Part shown: one piece after another, positions 1 through 8,242 of the stretch
Layout: each line of letters starts with the position of its first letter
How positions within the stretch are numbered: the first letter of the stretch is position 1
Source: Dyadobacter sp. SG02
GTDB taxonomy: Bacteria > Bacteroidota > Bacteroidia > Cytophagales > Spirosomataceae
Direction: 5' to 3'
Assembly: GCF_900109045.1 (NCBI RefSeq)
Contig: NZ_FNYL01000003.1
Coordinates: 496,001-560,000 of the forward strand
DNA: 64,000 nt
Notes under the pieces: generated by a model
Told to the model about the DNA's origin: nothing
The model's input: only the letters and a program-made list of their open reading frames with translations
Databases searched by the model: none
Translations under genes and position numbers: made by a program

Positions 1-963
1 GAATACCTCAAACCGCGCCTTTTCCAGCCTTTGATGATCGAAGATGTGGATTGGGAAGTGGACCCGAAAGGCATTAATACCGGCGGGTGGGGATTGCGGG
101 TGAAAACGGAGGATATTGCCAAATTCGGGCAGTTGTATTTACAAAAGGGAGAGTATAATGGGAAACGCATTCTTCCGGCTGCTTGGGTAGAAGAAGCTAC
201 ACGCTCGCATATCATGTCCAAAGGCAGCAACCGCAAGCCTGAGGACGATGACTGGCAGCAAGGCTACGGCTACCAGTTCTGGCGCTGCCGCAATGGCGCA
301 TACCGCGGCGACGGCGCTTTCGGGCAATATTGCATTGTGATGCCCAAAGAAGACATGGTCGTAGCCATCACCAGCGAAACCGGCGACATGCAGGCCATTC
401 TGAACCACGTTTGGAACCACATTTTGCCGACGGTAAAAGCTACCGGCGTTCCGGCCGACAAAGGTGTTCAAGGCGAAATGCAAAAGAAGCTGAGCTCGCT
501 TACACTGCCGTTAACAGCCGGAAAACCGACTTCCGAACTCGCCGCGAAAATGAATGGTAAAGCGTTTAAGTTGGCAGATAATGAGTTAAAAATTAATAAA
601 GTCTCCTTCGAATTCGACAAAGGCTGGTGCCTGTTCCGCGTGACCGACGACAAAGGCGAACACCTGGTGGTAAATGGTTTAGGTAACTGGAAAATCGGTC
701 TGACGGACTTATCGACCCTGCCGCTAAAATTGGTACTAACCCCGGTCCCGGGCGAAAAGAAAACAAAAATCGCCGCCAACGGAGCCTGGATCGACGATAC
801 GACCTTCGAAATGACCTGGCGTTTCGTCGAAACCGCGCATTATGAGACGGTACGATGCAAGTTTGAGGGGGATAATTTGCAAGTTGAGTTTAAAAGAAGC
901 CTGGCAATTATCGGTAATACGAAAGACCCGAGGCCGGTTTTGAGCGGGAAGGTAATCGCTTAG
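1..963 (+). CDS. Serine hydrolase, beta-lactamase class C family (C-terminal part, 5' end outside window)
   Basis: The reading frame is open from base 1 and ends at a TAG, giving about 320 residues of a larger protein. The segment GGWGLRVKTEDIAKFGQLYL, followed by NGKRILPAAWVEEAT, is typical of the penicillin-binding/class C beta-lactamase fold (PF00144). So is the GYGYQFWRCRNGAYRGDGAFGQ-type strand region, where the third active-site motif sits. The SxxK nucleophile motif must lie upstream and cannot be checked. Residues after about 150 form an extra C-terminal domain of the kind found on Bacteroidota serine hydrolases. The substrate could be a peptide, an ester or a beta-lactam and cannot be told from this fragment. 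Confidence 0.85.
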   Translation, partial: EYLKPRLFQPLMIEDVDWEVDPKGINTGGWGLRVKTEDIAKFGQLYLQKGEYNGKRILPAAWVEEATRSHIMSKGSNRKPEDDDWQQGYGYQFWRCRNGAYRGDGAFGQYCIVMPKEDMVVAITSETGDMQAILNHVWNHILPTVKATGVPADKGVQGEMQKKLSSLTLPLTAGKPTSELAAKMNGKAFKLADNELKINKVSFEFDKGWCLFRVTDDKGEHLVVNGLGNWKIGLTDLSTLPLKLVLTPVPGEKKTKIAANGAWIDDTTFEMTWRFVETAHYETVRCKFEGDNLQVEFKRSLAIIGNTKDPRPVLSGKVIA

Positions 964-1022
964 ATGCTGATTGTCAGTTCAGTTTTTTATATTTGTATAA
1001 ACTAGCTTAAACACACCACACT

Positions 1023-1223
1023 ATGAGAATAACAATCGATTGGTACAAACTGAAACTGGCAATGGCTGGTAAAGGCAAAGCGAACAAAGCCAAAAAAGAA
1101 AAGCAGGATACTACCGAGTATCTTCTGAGCAGTAAAGAAAACAGGGAAAGGTTGCTCAGAGCGATCGCAGACCTGGAAAATGGTGGAAAAAATTTCCATG
1201 AAAGAGCGCTTATTGAAGAATGA
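1023..1223 (+). CDS. Shortened YefM-like antitoxin of a YoeB-type toxin-antitoxin pair
   Basis: This 66-residue protein precedes a YoeB-type toxin and overlaps it by four bases (ATGA). Its C-terminal half, EYLLSSKENRERLLRAI and the following residues to HERALIEE, matches the toxin-binding tail of YefM antitoxins. The N-terminal half, where YefM has its Phd-fold DNA-binding and dimerisation domain, is only about 30 residues here. It is lysine-rich (AGKGKANKAKKEK) and does not resemble that fold. An in-frame TAA at 1008-1010 rules out an upstream extension. It probably neutralises the toxin; whether it can autoregulate the operon is doubtful. An internal ATG at 1062 is an alternative start. Confidence 0.7.
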   Translation: MRITIDWYKLKLAMAGKGKANKAKKEKQDTTEYLLSSKENRERLLRAIADLENGGKNFHERALIEE

Positions 1224-1480
1224 AGCTAATCTTTCACGATGAAGGGTGGGAAGACTACCTTCATTGGCAGCAAACAGACAAGAAGATCCTGAAAAGGATC
1301 AACGAATTGATAAAGGATTGTAAAAGATCTCCTTTTGATGGAATCGGAAAGCCCGAGCCGTTGAAGGGAGATCTTTCCGGTTATTGGTCCCGCAGGATAA
1401 ACGAAGAGCACCGCTTGGTATATTCGGTAACATCCGATGCGATCAGGATATTGAAATGCAGATTCCATTATAAAAAGTGA
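1220..1480 (+). CDS. yoeB: Txe/YoeB family addiction-module toxin (ribosome-dependent mRNA interferase)
   Basis: The protein has 86 residues, the usual YoeB length. Hallmarks are the N-terminal LIFHDEGWEDYLHWQ, a central GKPEPLKGDLSGYWSRRI and the C-terminal RILKCRFHYKK. In YoeB the glutamate after PE, the arginine pair in SRRI and the terminal histidine-tyrosine pair form the RNase active site, and all are present. The family cleaves mRNA in the ribosomal A site after translation has begun. The start overlaps the antitoxin stop, so the two are translationally coupled. A hairpin with a T run lies about 120 bases downstream. Confidence 0.92.
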   Translation: MKLIFHDEGWEDYLHWQQTDKKILKRINELIKDCKRSPFDGIGKPEPLKGDLSGYWSRRINEEHRLVYSVTSDAIRILKCRFHYKK

Positions 1481-1599
1481 GCGGGCCTTAGTTTTGAAAA
1501 TTTCGTCCTTAAAATCTGACCTTTAATTTAATAACATTACTCAGACTTGCCCACATACGTAATCACAAAGTGAAAATACCATTCTCCTAAAACTTAACG

Positions 1600-1629
1600 C
1601 AGCCGTGATTCACAATCTCGGCTGTTTTT
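1600..1629 (+). terminator. Rho-independent terminator
   Basis: A six-base-pair stem CAGCCG/CGGCTG with a 13-base loop is followed at once by a run of five T. It lies 120 bases after the toxin gene and 40 bases before the DUF2911 gene, so it should end transcription of the toxin-antitoxin operon. Confidence 0.6.
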
Positions 1630-1669
1630 CATATCATTAGCCTTCAAATCTTTAACAAAAATCACAAAC

Positions 1670-2224
1670 ATGAAAAAGAACATTTTCCTGGCCCTTTTGA
1701 TGATGGTAGTTGCATTCGGGGCGAATGCGCAGAAATTCAGAGGGCTGGATAAGAGTCCGCGTGATATTGCCTATTTCCCGGACCACTTCGCGCATGACCG
1801 CAAGGATGGCGAGAAGGCGTTGGTGAAGGTTTCGTACAGCCGTCCTTTTCTGAATGGCCGTGAAATATTCGGGAAAAAGGAGCCTTATGGCAAGGTTTGG
1901 CGCCTGGGTGCGGATGAATCTACCGAGATCAAATTTTATGAGGATGCCACTTTCGGCGGTAAAAAAGTGAAAGCTGGTACCTACTCGCTGTTCGCGATCC
2001 CGAATGAGAAGGAATGGACGATCATTTTAAGCACCGATGTCGATTACTGGGGTGCTTTCAAATACAAGGAAGCCAACGACGTGCTGCGCGTGACGGCGCC
2101 GGTAAAAAAAGCAGATGCACCGATCGAGAACTTTTCGATCGTGTTTGAAAAGGTTTCTGATAAAGCCGCGAAAATGTACCTCGGTTGGGAAACAACCATC
2201 GTAGAAGTGCCTGTGACGTTCTGA
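1670..2224 (+). CDS. DUF2911 family exported protein
   Basis: The protein has 184 residues. Residues 1-20 form a signal peptide ending in GANAQ. The body carries the DUF2911 pattern: VKVSYSRPFLNGREIFG, then YGKVWRLGADESTEIKF, then AGTYSLFAIPNEKEWTIIL, and a C-terminal MYLGWETTIVEVPV. The family is widespread in Bacteroidota, is predicted to be periplasmic and all-beta, and has no established function. The gene has its own upstream region after a terminator. The next gene starts 60 bases on and may be cotranscribed. Confidence 0.88.
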   Translation: MKKNIFLALLMMVVAFGANAQKFRGLDKSPRDIAYFPDHFAHDRKDGEKALVKVSYSRPFLNGREIFGKKEPYGKVWRLGADESTEIKFYEDATFGGKKVKAGTYSLFAIPNEKEWTIILSTDVDYWGAFKYKEANDVLRVTAPVKKADAPIENFSIVFEKVSDKAAKMYLGWETTIVEVPVTF

Positions 2225-2284
2225 GACCGCTGAAATGGCATGGTTCTTTCTTAGGATCGATATCTCAACCAACAGACTATTGAA

Positions 2285-2722
2285 ATGGCAGATATCAATG
2301 ATCAGATCGAACAATTCTTTGAGGCATACGAGCAGCGTTTTGCCGAAGGGCTTGCCGGGAATGCGGTAGCGGAAGAAACGGCAAAGGCTTTCGCCGATTT
2401 TTTTGTTGAGGCGAGTCCGGTAGGTATTTCGGGTGGTAAAAATGACCAGAGCTTTCTGGACGCGGTGCCGAAAGGTTATGATTTTTATCGCTCCATCGGC
2501 ATTACCAAAATGGAGATCCGCCAGCTGGACATTACCGAGCTGAACGAGTTGCATTACATGGTGGAAGTGTACTGGGAGTCGTTTTATGAAAAGGATGGCG
2601 TATCGGATTCGATCGAGTTCAGCGTGATTTACCTGCTCCAACATCTGAACGGGACGCTGAAAGTATTTGCTTACATTACCGGTGACGAGCAGGCTGTTTT
2701 GAAGGAGAGAGGCCTTGTGTAG
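2285..2722 (+). CDS. NTF2-like (SnoaL-type) small protein
   Basis: The protein has 145 residues and no signal peptide. An N-terminal helix (DQIEQFFEAYEQRFAEG) is followed by alternating helix and strand segments, with FADFFVEASPVGISGG and a final strand rich in aromatic and hydrophobic residues (KVFAYITGDEQAVL). This size and order fit the cone-shaped NTF2/SnoaL fold used by small enzymes and binding proteins. No catalytic residue can be assigned, so its substrate is unknown. It follows the DUF2911 gene in the same direction. Confidence 0.6.
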   Translation: MADINDQIEQFFEAYEQRFAEGLAGNAVAEETAKAFADFFVEASPVGISGGKNDQSFLDAVPKGYDFYRSIGITKMEIRQLDITELNELHYMVEVYWESFYEKDGVSDSIEFSVIYLLQHLNGTLKVFAYITGDEQAVLKERGLV

Positions 2723-2806
2723 ACGACGGATACTGGCATTATTATTGTGAAAGCTGGCCGGGAACGCAATGTTCCTGACCAGCTTTCTACATTAATATCA
2801 ACAAAC

Positions 2807-4069
2807 ATGAACAAATACCGCTTCATTATCGCCGGTATGCTGGCTTTGGCGTCGCTAACCGGTTGCAACAACGAAAAGAAGGAAAAAGAAGAAGCTGCGC
2901 AAACTGGCCCCGATTCGGTGGCTACCGCAACCGACCAACTTACACTACCCGCGCCTTTCGCAACCGAATCTGTGGAAAACCGGCCCAAAGAAGAAGGCTG
3001 GCCTGATGATAAAATGCCCGTGGCTCCCGAAGGTTTTGTGGTGACGAAATTCGCCGACAAGTTTAACAGCCCGCGCTGGACCTACGTCGCTCCCAATGGG
3101 GACATTTTCGTGGCCGAATCGGGGACGAAAAAGAGTGCCGACCGCATTACGCTCCTACGCGATGTGAACAAGGACGGTACGCCGGAGATGCGCGAAATAT
3201 TCCTCGAAAAGCTCAATAAACCACTCGGCATGCTGGTGCTGAATGGATTCTTCTACGTAGCAAATACCGATGGACTTTTTCGCTATCCCTATAAAGAAGG
3301 TGAAACGCGGATCACTTCCAAAGGCCAGAAAATTTTAGAATTGCCGGCCGGTGGATACAACAATCACTGGACGAGAAATATCCTGGCAAATGCAGACGGT
3401 AGCAAAATCTACATTTCCGTAGGTTCGGCAAGTAATGTGGCCGACCACGGCATCGACGAAGAAAAGCGCAGGGCGAATATCCTGGAAATTAACCCCGACG
3501 GCTCGGGTGAGCGCGTATATGCAAGCGGGCTGCGCAATCCGGTGGGAATGGACTGGGCGCCGGGCTCCAACGTGCTCTGGACGGCCGTGAACGAACGCGA
3601 TAAGCTGGGCGACGACCTCGTGCCCGACTACATTACAAGTGTGAAGGAGGGCGGTTTTTACGGCTGGCCCTATGCCTATTTCGGCCAGAACGAAGATCCG
3701 CGCAGGAAAGGCGAACGGCCGGACCTCGTAGCCAAGACCATTGTGCCCGACGTGCCGGTTGGCTCGCATACGGCCTCGTTGGGGCTGGCTTTTTACAACA
3801 AAACCCGGTTTCCTGCCAAATACCATAACGGCGCTTTCGTAGGCCAGCACGGATCGTGGAACCGCTCGAAACTTTCGGGTTACAAAGTGGTTTTTGTACC
3901 ATTTAAAAACGGCAAGCCGGCAGGTAAGCCCGAGGATTTTCTGACTGGTTTTGTAGAGAATGAAAAGAAGGTGTATGGCCGCCCAGTGGACGTGACGGTG
4001 ATGGCCGACGGGTCGGTACTGGTGAACGACGACTCTGGAAACGTCATCTGGCGTGTGGCTGCCAAATAA
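2807..4069 (+). CDS. Sorbosone/glucose dehydrogenase-like beta-propeller lipoprotein (GSDH family)
   Basis: The ATG at 2807 was preferred to the GTG at 2747 because it starts a lipoprotein signal: MNKYRFIIAGMLALASLTGC, with cysteine 20 as the lipid anchor. The 420-residue protein has the six-bladed propeller signature of PQQ-dependent sugar dehydrogenases and L-sorbosone dehydrogenase homologues. Examples are PRWTYVAPNGDIFVAESG, HWTRNILANADGSKIYISVG, ASGLRNPVGMDWAPGS and GSHTASLGLAFYN. It probably oxidises a sugar or aldose in the periplasm; PQQ dependence is inferred from the family only. A short charged linker after the lipid anchor (EKKEKEEA) separates membrane and enzyme. A strong terminator follows. 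Confidence 0.85.
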   Translation: MNKYRFIIAGMLALASLTGCNNEKKEKEEAAQTGPDSVATATDQLTLPAPFATESVENRPKEEGWPDDKMPVAPEGFVVTKFADKFNSPRWTYVAPNGDIFVAESGTKKSADRITLLRDVNKDGTPEMREIFLEKLNKPLGMLVLNGFFYVANTDGLFRYPYKEGETRITSKGQKILELPAGGYNNHWTRNILANADGSKIYISVGSASNVADHGIDEEKRRANILEINPDGSGERVYASGLRNPVGMDWAPGSNVLWTAVNERDKLGDDLVPDYITSVKEGGFYGWPYAYFGQNEDPRRKGERPDLVAKTIVPDVPVGSHTASLGLAFYNKTRFPAKYHNGAFVGQHGSWNRSKLSGYKVVFVPFKNGKPAGKPEDFLTGFVENEKKVYGRPVDVTVMADGSVLVNDDSGNVIWRVAAK

Positions 4070-4093
4070 GAATTTGTTAGTCGTTGGAAATAA

Positions 4094-4125
4094 AGCGGCC
4101 TGGGGAAGCAGCCAGGCCGCTTTTT
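4094..4125 (+). terminator. Rho-independent terminator
   Basis: A ten-base-pair stem AGCGGCCTGG/CCAGGCCGCT is followed by a T run, 25 bases after the dehydrogenase stop codon. Confidence 0.85.
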
Positions 4126-4175
4126 GTGAAATAGGAAAATCATTTGCAAAAGTTTCTTCCATTTTTCTTGGAAAA

Positions 4176-4193
4176 ATATACCAATCAGTATAT
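4176..4193. promoter_or_regulatory. Candidate TetR-type operator, copy 1
   Basis: ATATACCAATCAGTATAT is an imperfect palindrome. It is nearly the same as the perfect palindrome 86 bases downstream, and both lie in front of the SDR gene. Paired AT-rich 18-bp palindromes of this form are typical TetR-family binding sites. No TetR gene is adjacent. Confidence 0.55.
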
Positions 4194-4201
4194 TTTTGTC
4201 A

Positions 4202-4219
4202 TGTGAATTTGATTTCACA
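4202..4219. promoter_or_regulatory. Palindrome TGTGA-N8-TCACA between the two operators
   Basis: TGTGAATTTGATTTCACA has six-base arms (TGTGAA/TTCACA). It resembles a CRP-like half-site pair, but with an 8-base spacer instead of the usual 6. Its role is unknown. Confidence 0.35.
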
Positions 4220-4261
4220 AAAGAACTAACCGGCTGGTCCCGGTTTTAATTTTCTAAAATA

Positions 4262-4279
4262 ATATACCGATTGGTATAT
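4262..4279. promoter_or_regulatory. Candidate TetR-type operator, copy 2
   Basis: ATATACCGATTGGTATAT is a palindrome with seven-base arms (ATATACC/GGTATAT). It ends 17 bases before the SDR start codon, where a bound repressor would block transcription or early elongation. Confidence 0.6.
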
Positions 4280-4296
4280 TTTAAACCTGAAAGACA

Positions 4297-5058
4297 ATGA
4301 AAACTACTGGAAATACAATTTTGATCACCGGCGGAAGTGCTGGTATTGGCTTCGAATTCGCGAAAGCATTCTCTGCAAAAGGTAACCATGTGATTATCAC
4401 CGGTCGTAATGAAGAGCGTCTGCAAAAAGCCGCTGCACAGCTTACCAATGTAACGCCTGTCGTTTTCGATGTGGTCGATAAGCATTCTACGGATGCATTT
4501 GTGGCACGGCTGGAAAGTGAGTTTCCGGAACTGAATGTCGTGATCAACAATGCCGGAAAGGCCTCTTACTACCACCTGGATGGTGACGAGGACGCCGCGA
4601 CGCTGGCCGAAGAAGAAATCACGACCAACTACCTCGCGATTATCCGCCTGAATCAGAAACTGCTGCCATTGCTCAAAAAAGCAGATGAGGCGGCGATTGT
4701 GACGGTTTCTAGCATTGCGGGACTTGTTCCCAACCATTTCCTGCCTACTTATGCGGCAAGTAAGGCGGCATTGCACTCCTATACGCAATCGCTTCGCATT
4801 ACGCTGGGCCAATCTTCCAATATCAAAGTATTCGAAATCCTGCCTCCGCTGGTGGATACCGAGTTTTCAGCTGAAATCGGTGGCGCAACCAATGGTATCC
4901 CGCCGAAACAAGTGGCCGATGAACTCGTGGAAGCATTTGAAAACAATACCTATGAAATTCTCACAGGACGTACTGCCGATGTATTCAATCTGTTTTTGAG
5001 CAATCCCGCTGCCGCTTTACAGGCGATGAACCCGACGGTGGACCTCCAAAATGCCTGA
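4297..5058 (+). CDS. Short-chain dehydrogenase/reductase, DltE-like
   Basis: The 253-residue classical SDR has a nucleotide-binding glycine motif TGGSAGIG (residues 11-18), NNAG at 84-87, and catalytic serine near 139, Tyr152 and Lys156 in TYAASKAALH. It most resembles the DltE-like oxidoreductases common in Bacteroidota. The substrate is unknown. The upstream region has two copies of a TetR-type operator, so the gene is probably inducible, perhaps by a reactive carbonyl or toxic compound. A DUF2798 membrane protein follows, possibly overlapping its stop, and is likely cotranscribed. Confidence 0.88.
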   Translation: MKTTGNTILITGGSAGIGFEFAKAFSAKGNHVIITGRNEERLQKAAAQLTNVTPVVFDVVDKHSTDAFVARLESEFPELNVVINNAGKASYYHLDGDEDAATLAEEEITTNYLAIIRLNQKLLPLLKKADEAAIVTVSSIAGLVPNHFLPTYAASKAALHSYTQSLRITLGQSSNIKVFEILPPLVDTEFSAEIGGATNGIPPKQVADELVEAFENNTYEILTGRTADVFNLFLSNPAAALQAMNPTVDLQNA

Positions 5059-5107
5059 GAAGGCAGTGTTGACAAGTAACCTTCAATTCACAAAAATCAC
5101 ATCCGGA

Positions 5108-5341
5108 ATGAGACAGAAAATCGCTTTTGCCATGATCATGGGCGTCGTTACGACGGGCATAATTTCCTTCGCTTTGATTTCCCTAAATATTGGATTTGTT
5201 ACCAATTTTTTGGTGATTTGGCTCAAATCTTGGAGCATGTCGTATCTGATCGTCATCCCGGCAATCCTGCTGATTGGCCCGAAGGTGCAAAAACTGGTCG
5301 ACGACATCTTCAAAGATACACTGACTCAGGAGGTTGACTGA
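5108..5341 (+). CDS. DUF2798 small membrane protein
   Basis: Starting at the ATG at 5108, the protein has 77 residues and two membrane helices. The first is around AFAMIMGVVTTGIISFALIS, the second around SYLIVIPAILLIGP. The segment FLVIWLKSWSMSYLIVIPA is the family signature. An ATG at 5051 overlapping the SDR stop would add 19 residues that do not look like the family, so the internal start was chosen. DUF2798 proteins have no known function and often sit beside TetR-controlled oxidoreductases, as here. Confidence 0.75.
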   Translation: MRQKIAFAMIMGVVTTGIISFALISLNIGFVTNFLVIWLKSWSMSYLIVIPAILLIGPKVQKLVDDIFKDTLTQEVD

Positions 5342-5377
5342 CCGTTCCTGATGTCCTGGATCAAATAATCAAACTGT

Positions 5378-6628
5378 ATGAAAAGAGTAGTAGTTACCGG
5401 CCTGGGGGTTATTTCTCCGCTGGGGAATTCTGTGGACGAATTCTGGCAAAATATTGTAGATGGTAAAAGCGGTGCTGCTACCATTACTAAAATAGACGTT
5501 TCCAAATTCAAAACGCAGTTCGGCTGCGAAGTGAAAGACTTCAGGGCCGAAGATTATATCGAGAAGAAGGAGATTAAAAAATACGATCTGCATACCCAGT
5601 ACGCCATTGCGGCATCGGATACGGCGATCAAAGACGCAGGGTTGGACTTCGCGAATATTGATCTGGAAGACCGCCACGATATGGGCGTGATCTGGGCGAC
5701 CGGAAACGGTGGTATGGGCACATTTGAAGACCAGTTGCTGGAATTCCACGCATCGGGCGGTGTGCCGCGTTTCAACCCGTACTTTATTCCCAAAATGATC
5801 GTGGATATTGCGGCGGGCGTGATCTCGATCCGTCACAAGTTGCACGGTCCCAACTATTGTACCGTTTCGGCTTGTGCTTCTTCGAACACGGCATTGATCA
5901 GCGCATTCGACACGATACGCATGGGTAAGGCCAAACTGATGATAGCCGGTGGCTCGGAAGCTGCGATTATCTATTCCTCACTGGGCGGTTTCAGCGCGGC
6001 GCAGGCACTTTCAAAAAGAAATGATGATCCGGCAACGGCTTCACGGCCGTTCGATAAAGACCGTGACGGTTTCGTGATGGGCGAAGGGGCGGCGGCATTG
6101 ATCCTCGAAGATCTGGAACATGCCCAAGCGAGAGGCGCTAAAATCTATGCGGAAATCGTTGGCGGCGGCATGGCTGCCGATGCTTACCACCTCACCGGAA
6201 CGCCTCCGGACGGGATGGGCGCCGCATTGGGTATGAAAAAGGCCCTGAAAGAAGCAGGCATTACCGCTGATCAGATCGACTACGTGAATGCGCACGCGAC
6301 TTCAACCGGCCTGGGCGATATGAGCGAGCTGCACGGTATGAAAACCGTGTTTGGCGACCATCCGGTAGCGATCAGCGCCACTAAATCCATGACCGGCCAT
6401 TTGCTGGGCGCGGCGGGAGCCATTGAAAGCATCGTTAGCGTTTTGGCGGTGAAGAACGATATTATCCCGGGTACCATCAATACCGAGAACCTCGACGAGG
6501 CGATCCCGGAAGGTATGAATATCATATTGGGTAAGTCGGTGAAACAAACCGTGAATTACGCGCTGAACAATACCTTCGGTTTCGGAGGTCACACGGCGAC
6601 ATCCATATTCAAAAAATATACGGAGTAG
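5378..6628 (+). CDS. fabF: Beta-ketoacyl-ACP synthase II
   Basis: The protein has 416 residues, the usual FabF length. It carries the full Cys-His-His condensing triad: Cys166 in VSACASSNTA, His306 in NAHATSTGLGD and His341 in KSMTGHLLGAAG. It also has the conserved RPFDKDRDGFVMGEGA and NNTFGFGGHT segments. The enzyme elongates acyl-ACP with malonyl-ACP in fatty acid synthesis in the cytosol. It is not next to acpP or fabG here, so it may be a second copy or a stand-alone gene; an aryl-polyene or flexirubin-type KAS is less likely given the complete FabF motifs. Its stop codon lies inside a hairpin shared with the convergent gene. Confidence 0.9.
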   Translation: MKRVVVTGLGVISPLGNSVDEFWQNIVDGKSGAATITKIDVSKFKTQFGCEVKDFRAEDYIEKKEIKKYDLHTQYAIAASDTAIKDAGLDFANIDLEDRHDMGVIWATGNGGMGTFEDQLLEFHASGGVPRFNPYFIPKMIVDIAAGVISIRHKLHGPNYCTVSACASSNTALISAFDTIRMGKAKLMIAGGSEAAIIYSSLGGFSAAQALSKRNDDPATASRPFDKDRDGFVMGEGAAALILEDLEHAQARGAKIYAEIVGGGMAADAYHLTGTPPDGMGAALGMKKALKEAGITADQIDYVNAHATSTGLGDMSELHGMKTVFGDHPVAISATKSMTGHLLGAAGAIESIVSVLAVKNDIIPGTINTENLDEAIPEGMNIILGKSVKQTVNYALNNTFGFGGHTATSIFKKYTE

Positions 6629-6646
6629 GGCGTTGCCTTACTCCGT
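6611..6646 (-). terminator. Terminator of the HAD gene, overlapping the end of fabF
   Basis: ACGGAGTA/TACTCCGT forms an eight-base-pair stem covering both convergent stop codons. Read on the minus strand it is followed by an A/T tract with six T. It therefore serves the minus-strand gene best. Confidence 0.55.
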
Positions 6647-7435
6647 GATTTCCGAAAGGATTTCCACAACCCCGTTTTCATCGTTGCTTTTAGCGATGAA
6701 ACGGGCTATTTTTTTGATATCCGGGTGCGCATTCGCCATCGCGTACGAGTAATGCGCCTTTTCGAGCATTTCGAGGTCGTTGAGGTAATCCCCGAAAACC
6801 ATCGTCTGCTCGGCTGTCACCTGGAATTTTTCCTGCAAAACTTCCATTGCGCGGCCTTTGTTGGCTTTTTTGTGCGAAATGTCGAGCCATATCGGCCCGG
6901 AGACTTTCACTTGCAGGTCGTCTTCGTATTTTTTGTAATGCGGGTAGCTGTTCACTTCGGAACCGGCCAGGTCGCATAATGTGAATTTCAAAAACTGGTC
7001 GTCCGAGATTTCGAGCAGGTCGTTCACTACCTCGTATCTTTCGAAATACAGTTTGAGGTGATTGATAAACTCCTCGTCGTCGTTTTCGACGTAAGCCTTT
7101 TTCTTCCCGCAAATGATCGGGTAGGTATTTTTGATCTTTCTCGAAATCAATATCAGCTCGTGGGTAATCTCCGGGTCGATCGCCTGAATGTGGATTTCCT
7201 CATCTTTAAAAACCACATAACTGCCATTTTCGGCTGCAAAAATGACTTCGTCCTTTACCGCATCGAGGGTTTTGGCGAGGTTGAAATACTGACGACCGCT
7301 GGCTGCGACGAAAATGATCCCGTGATTTTTGAGTTTTCTGAAAACAGGAAAAAAAGATTCGTGGATTTCGTGTTTGGAGTTTAAAAGCGTACCGTCCATA
7401 TCGGTAGCCACAAGCCGGATGTCGGAAAATGTCAT
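6638..7435 (-). CDS. Cof-type HAD-superfamily phosphatase
   Basis: This 265-residue HAD hydrolase of the Cof/YbiV (class IIB) type has motif I DMDGTLLNSKHEI near residue 11, motif II in VAASGR, a conserved lysine in the cap-to-core return (KANKGRAMEVL) and motif IV VFGDYLNDLEML. Such enzymes dephosphorylate sugar phosphates, FMN or pyridoxal phosphate in the cytosol. The specificity cannot be read from the sequence. It converges with fabF; the stop codons are 10 bases apart. Confidence 0.88.
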   Translation of the reverse strand: MTFSDIRLVATDMDGTLLNSKHEIHESFFPVFRKLKNHGIIFVAASGRQYFNLAKTLDAVKDEVIFAAENGSYVVFKDEEIHIQAIDPEITHELILISRKIKNTYPIICGKKKAYVENDDEEFINHLKLYFERYEVVNDLLEISDDQFLKFTLCDLAGSEVNSYPHYKKYEDDLQVKVSGPIWLDISHKKANKGRAMEVLQEKFQVTAEQTMVFGDYLNDLEMLEKAHYSYAMANAHPDIKKIARFIAKSNDENGVVEILSEITE

Positions 7436-7503
7436 ACTTGATTGAATATTGCCTTACTAATCAAGCCAAATAAGCCGGGTATGGTTCCGTTTTTACTGCT
7501 TTT

Positions 7504-8211
7504 TTAGAATATTCGGTACTGTACGCCCACGCGCCATACACGCATGTAAAGCTGGTTAACGCCGCCGTCCCAGCCGTTAAGCCAGTTGGTGACCCCGTGT
7601 GCGTAATTGACGGTCAAACCTAGCCGTTTGCCGGAGATTTTCGCTTCGATGCGCGGACGGAAATCGAGCCCGGGCGTGAGGCCGTCGCGATCAGTGTAGT
7701 GGTCATCTTCAAATACTTCCCGCACTACCAGCCTGCTTGAACTGCTCAGGCCCAGTCCGAAATCGGCACCTCCACGGAGCGAAAGATCCAGGTTCTCCGC
7801 CAATGGGAAGTTGTATCCGGCGCTTGGGAAAATGTTGATGAAATGATTTCGGGTAATGTTGTAGGCATTTTCAGTTTTAAAAATCATATCGTCAACCTGA
7901 AAATTCTCCACGTTGATTCGCGTCCGGAGGTTTTCGTAACCGGCTTCGAGTGCCAGCAGGAAATGGTTTTTGTATTCATGCTGCACGGTGAGACTTGCGC
8001 CGTAAGTAGTAGTCGGCACATTGCCCAGGTATCCCGCGGCGCTCGGCGTGCAATTGCAGAAAAGCCCACCGGTACTGGACGAAGTCGTTTTTTCTGCGCT
8101 CGCACCTGCAAAACGCGAAACGCCGCTGTTGAGGCCGACCGAAAATGTAGTTCGCTGAGCAAGGCCGATGTGGCAGATTAACAGAAAGGAAAGGATGGAA
8201 AGAATTTTCAT
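7504..8211 (-). CDS. Outer-membrane beta-barrel protein, unknown function
   Basis: The start at 8211 gives MKILSILSFLLICHIGLAQ, a clear signal peptide; the longer frame from 8250 adds a sequence that breaks it. The remaining 215 or so residues show alternating amphipathic strands (TFSVGLNSGVSRFAG, HFLLALEAGYENLRTRINV, GLTVNYAHGVTNWLNG) and end VWRVGVQYRIF. A terminal aromatic residue after alternating strands is the usual outer-membrane insertion signal. Size suggests an 8- to 10-strand barrel of the kind seen in Bacteroidota. No function can be assigned. It diverges from an EamA transporter across a palindrome. Confidence 0.65.
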   Translation of the reverse strand: MKILSILSFLLICHIGLAQRTTFSVGLNSGVSRFAGASAEKTTSSSTGGLFCNCTPSAAGYLGNVPTTTYGASLTVQHEYKNHFLLALEAGYENLRTRINVENFQVDDMIFKTENAYNITRNHFINIFPSAGYNFPLAENLDLSLRGGADFGLGLSSSSRLVVREVFEDDHYTDRDGLTPGLDFRPRIEAKISGKRLGLTVNYAHGVTNWLNGWDGGVNQLYMRVWRVGVQYRIF

Positions 8212-8242
8212 GGATTTGGGTTTTGGGAATGGAAACTGTCTG

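Noticed and set aside
3335..4162. Open frame of 275 codons on the minus strand
   Set aside because: Antisense to the sorbosone dehydrogenase-like gene and through its terminator; no family resemblance.
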